Shown: positions 57,331 through 64,000 of the stretch, in pieces | Position numbering within the stretch: position 1 is the first letter of the stretch | How the letters are laid out: each line of letters begins with the position of its first letter | Origin: Datura wrightii | Taxonomy: Eukaryota; Streptophyta; Magnoliopsida; Solanales; Solanaceae | Assembly (NCBI GenBank): GCA_035772735.1 | Contig: JASDFA010000019.1 | Location: forward strand, 36,541,001-36,605,000 | Length of the DNA: 64,000 bases | Reading direction: 5' to 3' | Notes under the pieces: generated by a model | Told to the model about the DNA's origin: nothing | Database searches by the model: none | The model's input: only the letters and a program-made list of their open reading frames with translations | Translations under genes and position numbers: made by a program

Positions 57331-58540
57331 ATGGCTCCTCGAAGAATGAGTGGAAGGAGGAATGGAGGTGGTTAAGCCCACAAGGATGAAAATGTTTATG
57401 GGAATCAGCCAGCCCCACCAGTTCAGGAGCCTCAGGCATCAGAGCCAGCTGCTCATCGGGCTGCTATTCATATGCTTGTGCAGGCATTGACCACTCAGGT
57501 CAATCAACAGGCCATTGCACATGTTCTGCAAAATGGCAATGCAACGGCGACTCAAGTTAGAGACTTCTTGAGGATGAACCCGCAGGAGTTCTTGGGGTCA
57601 AAGGTAGAAGAGGACCCGCAAGATTTCATTGAGGAGATTGTCAACATCACCCAAGTCATGGGGGTGAGTAATGTTGAGTGCGCAGAGTTTTCCTCCTACC
57701 AGTTGAAGGGGGTTGTGCATATTTGGTTTCGCCAATGGAAGGATAGCAGGGGAGCAGGAGTAGGTCCGATCATATGGGAAGAGTTTCAGGTACATTCCTA
57801 TATCGGTTCTTCCTTCGAGAGATGAGGGAGATGAAGGAAGCTGAGTTTGTAAACTTAAAATAGTAAAGGATGATAGTTCAAAAGTATTCCCTTTAGTTCA
57901 CTCGCCTATCGAAATATGCCCCAGAGTTAGTGACCCACCAGAGGATGCGGGTGAGAATATTTGTGCATGGTATAGCATTGTATTTGTACAAGGAGTGTCG
58001 GATTGCTATGCTTCACCAGGATATGGATTTCCCTCGCATAGTGCTATATGCCCAGTAGATGGAGGTTGCATATTCAAGAGAGAGGGATGCCAAAAGGGCC
58101 AAGACTGAGGATCACAGATTCTCTCAGTAGAGGTCCGGTAGGGGGCACCAACAACAGACACACCAGATATCATCAGCCCCAGCATCTTCGTCATATAGTG
58201 TGCCATCCAGGCCCAAACATGATCAGAGAGGGAGAGCATCAGGCTCGAGGGGTCAGAGCAGCAGACCCACAGATTCCAGCATCACATCTTGTCGCAGATG
58301 TGGTCAAGGGCACACACGCTAGTGTTTGACAGGTTCAGGAGCTTGTTTTGGTTGTGGGCGGCCTGAACATATGATCAGAGATTGTTTAGTTGCGAGACAG
58401 GATCAGGTTGTGGGCCGAGGCCCAGCTTCTAGTTTAGAAACCCCTCCCCTATACTCAACACATCAGGGGGCATCTACTAGCACAGTTGGCGGTTAGTACC
58501 TGAACAGATTCTATGCTTTAGCCACTCGTTAGGGGCAGGA
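57331..58540 (+). pseudogene. Gag of element I
   Basis: ATG at 57331 (MAPRRMSGRRNGGG, then a stop). 57472-57825 encodes the capsid start (VRDFLRMNPQEFLGSKVEED, IVNITQVMGVSNVECAEFSS, WFRQWKDSRGAG). After a frameshift: EMKEAEFVN, then the knuckles at 58280-58400 (CRRCGQGHT and CFGCGRPEHMIRDC). The leader starts at about 57257. Confidence 0.85.
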
Positions 58541-58553
58541 GGCCTCACTAGAT

Positions 58554-59118
58554 GTGGTCACCAGTATGATTATAGATTTTCATGTTGATGTATATGCTTT
58601 ACTAGATCTGGGGACTACCCTATCTTTTGTGACACCATATGTAGCCAGTAGCTTTGGAGTCAGTCCCGATGTCTTGTCAGAGCCCTTCCTAGTTTCTGTT
58701 CCAGTAGGTAACTCAATTATATCTAGACGGGTGTATAGAGGTTGCCCAGTCTCAGTCCTTTATAATGTCACCTCAACAGACTTGATAGAGTTAGCCATGA
58801 CCGATTTCGATGTTATTATCAGCATGGATGGGCTGTTTGCATGCTATACTTCAGTTAATTGTATAACCCGGGCAGTAGAGTTTATATTTTTAGGTGAGCC
58901 AGTCTTAGAATGGAAGGGTAGTTCAGCTATGTCGATAGGTCGATTTATTTCCTACCTTGAGGCCAGGAAAATGATTTCTAAAGGTTACATGTACTATCTA
59001 GTTACAGTTAAGGATGTCGAGTTCGAAACCCCGAATATCCAGTCGGTTCCAGTAGTACGTGAGTATCCAAAGGTCTTTCCTTATAACTTTCCAAGTGTCC
59101 CCCCCCCTCGAGCGGGAG
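58554..59118 (+). pseudogene. Protease of element I
   Basis: VYALLDLGTTLSFVTPYVAS, then YRGCPVSVLYNV, DFDVIISMDGLFACYTSVNC and ARKMISKGYMYYLVTVKDVE, with the linker VVREYPKVFPYNFPSVPP. A run of C at 59100-59107 shifts the frame at the linker end. Confidence 0.85.
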
Positions 59119-59840
59119 ATTGATTTTGGTATAGATCTTCTTCCCTACATGCATCCTATATCTATTCTTCCGTATAGAATGGCTCTGACTGAGAGAAAAG
59201 AGTTGAAGGATTAGTTGAAGGACCTATTAGATAAGGGCTTTTTTAAGCCGAATAAGTCTCCATGGGGTGCGCCAGTGTTATTTGTCCGAAAGAAGGATGG
59301 TTCCCTTCACATGTGTATTGACTATTTGCAATTGAATAAGGTTACCGTCAAGAATAGCGGTACCCCTTACCTAGGATTGATGATTTGTTCGACCAACTTC
59401 AGGGTGCCAAGTGTTTCTCCAAGATTGATCTCAGGTCCGGGTATCATCAGCTCAGGGTTCGGGAAAGTGACATCCCGAAAACCACCTTCAAGACTTGGTA
59501 TGGTCATTTTGAATTTGTTGTTATGTTGTTTAGACTAACCAATGCTCCTGCAACTTTTATGGATCTAATGAACAGGGTGTTCAAGGTATATTTGGACAAG
59601 TTAGTGATTGTGCTCATTCATGACATCCTTATATACTCTCGGAGCAAGGAGGAGCATGCCGCTCACTTGAGTGTAGTGCTTCAGGCCCTCAAGGATCATC
59701 AGTTGTACGCAAAGTTCAGTAAATGTGAGTTTTGGTTGGACTCTGTGGAATTCTTCGACCGTGTGGTATCAAGTGAGGGCATAAAGGTAGATTCTTCGAA
59801 AATTGAGGCGGTAAAGAATTGGCCCAGACTGGTGAACCCA
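59119..59840 (+). pseudogene. Reverse transcriptase of element I
   Basis: SPWGAPVLFVRKKDGSLHMC, then a frameshift near 59355, FSKIDLRSGYHQLRVRESDI, WYGHFEFVVMLFRLTNAPAT and LIHDILIYS, where the first Asp of the catalytic pair is His. Then SKCEFWLDSVEF and the AVKNWPRLVNP border to RNase H. Confidence 0.9.
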
Positions 59841-60420
59841 TAAGATATCAGGAGCTTTTTGGGCTTAGTGGGTTGCTATCAGAGATTTGTTGAAGGATTT
59901 TCATCTATTGCAGCACCTTTGACAAAGTTGACTCAGAAGAAGGTAAAGTTCCAATGGTCAGAGGCTTGTGAGAAAAACTTCCAAGAGTTGAAGACTCAAC
60001 TCACTTCAGCACCAATGTTGACCCTACCCGAGGGTACCGATGGTTTTGTGGTGTATTGTGATGCTTTGAGAATCAGACTTGGGTGTGTGTTGATGCAACA
60101 TGGGAAAGTAATAGCATTTTCCTCAAGATAGTTGAAAGTCCATGAGAGGAATTACCCGACCCGTGATGTTGAGTTGGCCGCGGTGGTGTTCGCATTGAAG
60201 ATATGGAGGCGTTACTTGTATGGGGTCCACTTGGATGTATTTATGGGCCACAAGATCTTTCAATATGTGTTTACGTAGAAGGATCTCAATCTTAAGCAAA
60301 GGAGGTGGTTGGAGCTATTAAAAGACTATGATATGAGTGTCCTTTACCACCCGGGTATGTCTAATGTGGCAGCAGATGCACTTAGTAGGCTCTTTATGGA
60401 GTGTGTTTCCCACGTGGATA
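59841..60420 (+). pseudogene. RNase H of element I
   Basis: 59859-60131: GCYQRFVEGFSSIAAPLTKL, FVVYCDALRIRLGCVLMQHG. After a stop, YPTRDVELAAVVFALKIWRR and, at 60309 on, DMSVLYHPGMSNVAADALSR. Confidence 0.85.
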
Positions 60421-61650
60421 AGGGAAAGAAGGAGTTGGTGAAAGATATCCATCGATTTGCAAGGTTGGGAGTTAGATTGGTTGGCTCAATAGATGGCAGT
60501 CTTGTTGTGCAAACCAGATTAGAATCGTCCCATGTGATGGATGTGAAAGACAGACAAGATGAGGATCTAATTTTGGTAAAGCTAAAAGAAGCCATTGGAA
60601 ATCAGATAGTGGAGGTCTTCTCCCAAAGGGGTGATGGGGTGTTGCGGTACTAGGGCCACTTATGTGGTCTAGATATTAATAATTTTAGGGATCAGTTATT
60701 GCATGAGGCACATGTATCCAGGTACTCTATCCATTCGGGTGCCACCAAGATGTATCATGATTTGCGGGAAATATATCGGTGGAACGGCATAAAGAAGGAT
60801 ATTGAAGAATTCGTAGCCAAGTGCCTGAACTGTCAGCAAGTAAAAGTCGAGCATCCAAGGTCGGGAGGCATACTTCAGGATATTAGCATTCCTACTTGAA
60901 AGTGGGAAGATATTAATATGGATTTCATTACAGGCCTACCTCGGACTCGCCGACACTATGATTCTATTTGGTGGTGGTAGATAGGTTAGCCAAGACTGCG
61001 CACTTTCTACTGGTCAAAACCACTGATTGAGAGAAATATTATGCCAAACTGTATATCCAGGAGTTGGTGCGATTGCATGGAGTTCCCTTGTCTATCATCT
61101 AAGTCTGAGGTACTCAGTTTACCTCTTAATTTTAGCAGTCTTTCCAAGTAGCGCTAGGGACTTAGGTTAAACTCAGTGCAACATTTCATCCGCAAATGGA
61201 TGGTCAGGCGGAGTGGACAATCCAGAACCTCGAGGACATGTTGATAGCTTGTGTGATGGACTTTAAAGGTAGTTGGGATGATCAGTTGCCCTTGATCGAG
61301 TTTGCCTACAATAACAGCTATCACTCCAGCATCCAAATGGCACTGTTCGAGGCCCTCTATGGGTGAGATGTAGATCACCTGCCAGATGGTTTGAGGTTGA
61401 GGAGGTAGCTCTGATAGGACCTGATTCGGTGCATGAGGCTATGGTGAAAGTTTATAAGGGACAGGCTGAAAACCTCTCAAAGTCGTCAAAAGACATATGT
61501 TGATGTGATGAGGAGAGAGTTGGAGTTCGAGGTGGACGATCGGGTATTTCTGAAGGTGTCTCCAATGAAGGGAGTAATGCATTTCGGGAAGAAAGGAAAA
61601 CTCAGTCCTTGCTATGTTGGTCCCTACTGGGTTATGAGAAGAGTTGGTAA
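60421..61650 (+). pseudogene. Integrase of element I
   Basis: Zinc N-terminus at 60699-60899 (RYSIHSGATKMYHDLREIYR, CLNCQQVKVEHPRSGG), first catalytic Asp in MDFITGLPRTRRHYDSI (about 60920). The core is riddled with stops: the second Asp position near 61100 is a stop, while DGQAE with the Glu survives at about 61200. 61440-61650 holds the C-terminal domain (VFLKVSPMKGVMHFGKKGKL). Confidence 0.85.
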
Positions 61651-61964
61651 GGTGGCATATGAGTGTGACTTGCCATAAGAGTTATCTTCAGTTCATCTAG
61701 TCTTTCATGTATCGCTCTTGAAAAAGTGCTTGGTTGATCCATCATTAGTTGTCTCGGTGGAAAGTGATGGTGAGGGAGATAGCCTCAGTTATGAGGAAAT
61801 TCCAATTACAATTTTGGATCGCCAGATTCGGAGGCTGAGGAACAATGAAGTAGCTTAGGTGAAGGTGTTATGGAGAAATTAGCATGTTGAGGGAGCTATG
61901 TGGGAAGCTAAGGTGGCTATGATGGCTAAATACCCTCACCTGTTCCCTACCGGCCTAGTTTAAG
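61651..61964 (+). pseudogene. Chromodomain of element I
   Basis: Continues from integrase: YEEIPITILDRQIRRLRNNE, VKVLWRN and AMMAKYPHLFPTGLV to the stop at 61962. Two internal stops. The close match to 8089-8370 of A shows one family. 61965-62200 is non-coding. Confidence 0.85.
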
Positions 61965-62202
61965 TTTGAGGTATCAGATTTTGCCCTAAATCACTAATCA
62001 GTTTCTATGTTTAATTCATGTGCACAAGTTTGATTTATGTTATGAAAGATGTATGCTATGTCTAAATTCTATTCAGCTATGTAGTTCTTTTCGGAGGTAG
62101 TCATTCCGTCGATTTTCGATTTATATGATCAGTGTTTTCATATGAGGATTTCATGGTTCTGCGTTTTCTGTGTGTTTCTAACATTCGAGCACTAATGTTC
62201 CC

Positions 62203-62215
62203 AAGGGGGAGATAT
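62203..62215 (+). promoter_or_regulatory. Polypurine tract of element I
   Basis: AAGGGGGAGATAT directly before the LTR start TGTTATACCTCGG. Confidence 0.9.
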
Positions 62216-63642
62216 TGTTATACCTCGGGAACCCAAGTATCAGATCCGAGAGTCCAACCGCTGAAAAACTAAAACTTCGCACCAAGTCACATGACTAATC
62301 ATGAGGAGGTTCGTGAGGAGTGACCATGAGTCGTGATGTTACTCTTGGTCATCAAGGTTCGTAGGGCTTGATCAAAATACCACGGGCATGACCACGAGTC
62401 GTGGTCAGGCCTTACGACTCGTGAGGTCTCCCATGGCCTACGCGGGTTGTGGAGAGGATGCATTGGGCAGTAGAAGCTATGGATGGTGAACATGAGTCGT
62501 GGTGACCCATCACGAGTCGTGGTGTCTTCCGTGAGGTCCCTTGTTGTTTTGAGTAGTGTACTAGACGAATCATACCACGAGTCGTGGCTTGTGAGCACGA
62601 GTCATCCAATCCTTCGTGGGGATAGGCAGCCAGCCAAATCCTGCGATTTTAGTAAGGGCTTTTTCGTAATTCCTAAGTTCTAAGGGCCTATACTACGTTG
62701 TTTAAAGCTCGTTTTACAAGTTTTTAAGAGGGGAAAACCTATTCTAATCTAGTTCATTCCATGCATGCAAGTTTGAGAGTTTGAAGAGAGGATTTAGAGC
62801 AAGTTTTGAAGGTTTCCATTTGAATCTCATCTTGGGAAAAATCATCCCTCCCGGGTATGTAGGGTTATGAGTGGATGTTATCGTTCACACCCATGCCCAA
62901 TCTATATCTAGTATAAGAAATTTCTATGATCAAGTATGGGGTTAATATCTATACATGGGTATGATTAGATTCTATTTGTACTGATGAATTCTGAAGTTTG
63001 GACGGATTTTAAATTGTTTTAAATCCAAATTATGTTTTCTAAATTATTAAACTAAATGCCCATGGATGATAGGTTCATAAAAAGAAGATAATGATGATGG
63101 ATGTATGATGATGAAAAGCATGTTTCTAAATCTACCCATGATTATGATATTTTTTTCAAATTGAATTGAGTAGATCCAAGTATGATAAGGCTTTGGGCAA
63201 TTCCCACATGTTGATTTAAAATGATGATTTTCCTGAAATAAGCTTACCACATTGCTTGGAGCGAAGTCTCCCAAATTTCATATTATTAGCTTGTGGTAAG
63301 TTGAGTTAAATATTCCTCATATAGCTTGCCACATGATTTGGAGTAGATGCTCCCGCTTATATTTGAGCCTGTGGTATGTTCGAAATAGAGCTTCTCATGT
63401 GCATAAATTCATAATTGAGATGTATGTTAATGTTGAGCTTTATTTTCATATGATGTCGAGTCTATGTATGATTTCATTATTGAGTTTTGTCCAATGACAA
63501 TATTGAGCTTTGTTTCATACGATGTTGAGTTTATGCATGATATCGTTCTTGAGCTTCGTCAATAGACAATATTGAGCTTTGTTATATACAATGTAGAGCA
63601 TTGCATGTTTTGGAAAAAGAGTCTAGCACCGAGTGGGATAAG
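62216..63642 (+). mobile_element. 3' LTR of element I, truncated
   Basis: Collinear with LTR M from its start to GAGTCTAGCACCGAG, where M continues with GCTAAGCGTCGG but this copy meets a new LTR start. 62295-62620 has a dense set of ACGAGTCGT words, among them near-palindromes at 62391-62405 and 62574-62588. 63425-63600 contains repeats of TTGAGCTTYGT at 45-60-base spacing. Confidence 0.85.
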
Positions 63643-64000
63643 TGTTATACCCCGGGAACCCAAGGATCAGACTCGGGAGTCAAATGGGGAAAAATCTAGA
63701 AAATGTTGCAGCAATGTAGGACGAGTCATTACACGACTCATGAGGAGACCCTACGAGTCGTCAGGTGGCTCATGGGAATGTTGGGCTGAGCTGAGCAATT
63801 GAGATCCCCACGGGCGTGGGAACGACTCGTGGTCAGCTACCACGAGTCGTCAAGTCCACCAAGGGGTAAGATTGGGGATTTAATAAGAGGTCTGGCAGTG
63901 TATCTAACGTATGGCACCCCAAGAGTCCTGGTCAGTCTAATGACTCGTGAGGTGGGTCGTGATCAAGCCTATGGTTTTTAGCAGTGGAGGAGGCAGTACA
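63643..64000 (+). mobile_element. Start of another LTR (N), runs off the window
   Basis: TGTTATACCCCGGGAACCC opens a further LTR of the same family. It has a perfect hairpin at 63822-63850, ACGACTCGTGGT and ACCACGAGTCGT around CAGCT. The expected target duplication is ATAAG (63638-63642), to be sought at the element's far end outside the window. Confidence 0.8.

Overview
The window looks like gene-poor, transposon-packed plant DNA, probably pericentromeric heterochromatin. The element families (Tekay/Del-type chromoviruses and Athila-type Ty3/gypsy elements) and their LTR style suggest a Solanaceae genome such as pepper, tomato, potato or tobacco; the genus is not provable from sequence alone. 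I see no host gene, tRNA, rRNA or CRISPR. Nearly everything is nested LTR retrotransposons at different stages of decay. Labels A-N, P, J and K below are mine.

Layout: 1-2556 is a minus-strand Athila-type fragment (P) ending in its primer-binding site and 5' LTR. 2590-5735 is a plus-strand relic (J) with a hairpin-rich promoter, TATA box, possible 5'UTR intron and a broken 'plant transposon protein' ORF. 5736-13338 is minus-strand chromovirus A (LTR, chromodomain/integrase, RNase H, RT, protease, gag, PBS), cut by minus-strand chromovirus B (13339-19096). 19096-20520 is a patchwork of A- and B-type LTR pieces plus a leader and PBS. 20521-23540 is a second copy (K) of the P family. 23541-25205 is a plus-strand RNase H-integrase fragment (L). 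25676-29531 is chromovirus M (LTR, PBS, gag, start of protease).

29532-48364 is one old minus-strand chromovirus (D) holding two later arrivals: a solo LTR (E, 31893-34462) with perfect 5-bp target duplications, and a young, structurally complete Athila-like element (F, 37515-47497). F has two 1470-bp LTRs about 2.2% different, a tRNA-Asp-type PBS, gag-protease and a second ORF behind its own promoter-like region and intron. It has no RT, RNase H or integrase, so it must be non-autonomous.

48365-52635 is a gag-only plus-strand derivative (G). 52636-57256 is chromovirus H, truncated in RT and flanked by pieces of one LTR family. 57257-62215 is chromovirus I, with the whole domain order but many stops. 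62216-64000 holds its 3' LTR and the start of another LTR.

The most unusual signals are regulatory. A GC-rich hairpin (arms CGTGTCACGGAGG / CCTCCGTGACACG) sits just upstream of TATA-like boxes in the F LTRs, inside F before its second ORF, and in the unrelated-looking solo LTR E. The chromovirus LTRs carry their own arrays of the near-palindrome ACGACTCGT/ACGAGTCGT. F's second ORF and relic J share the layout hairpins - TATA - intron - basic N-terminus.
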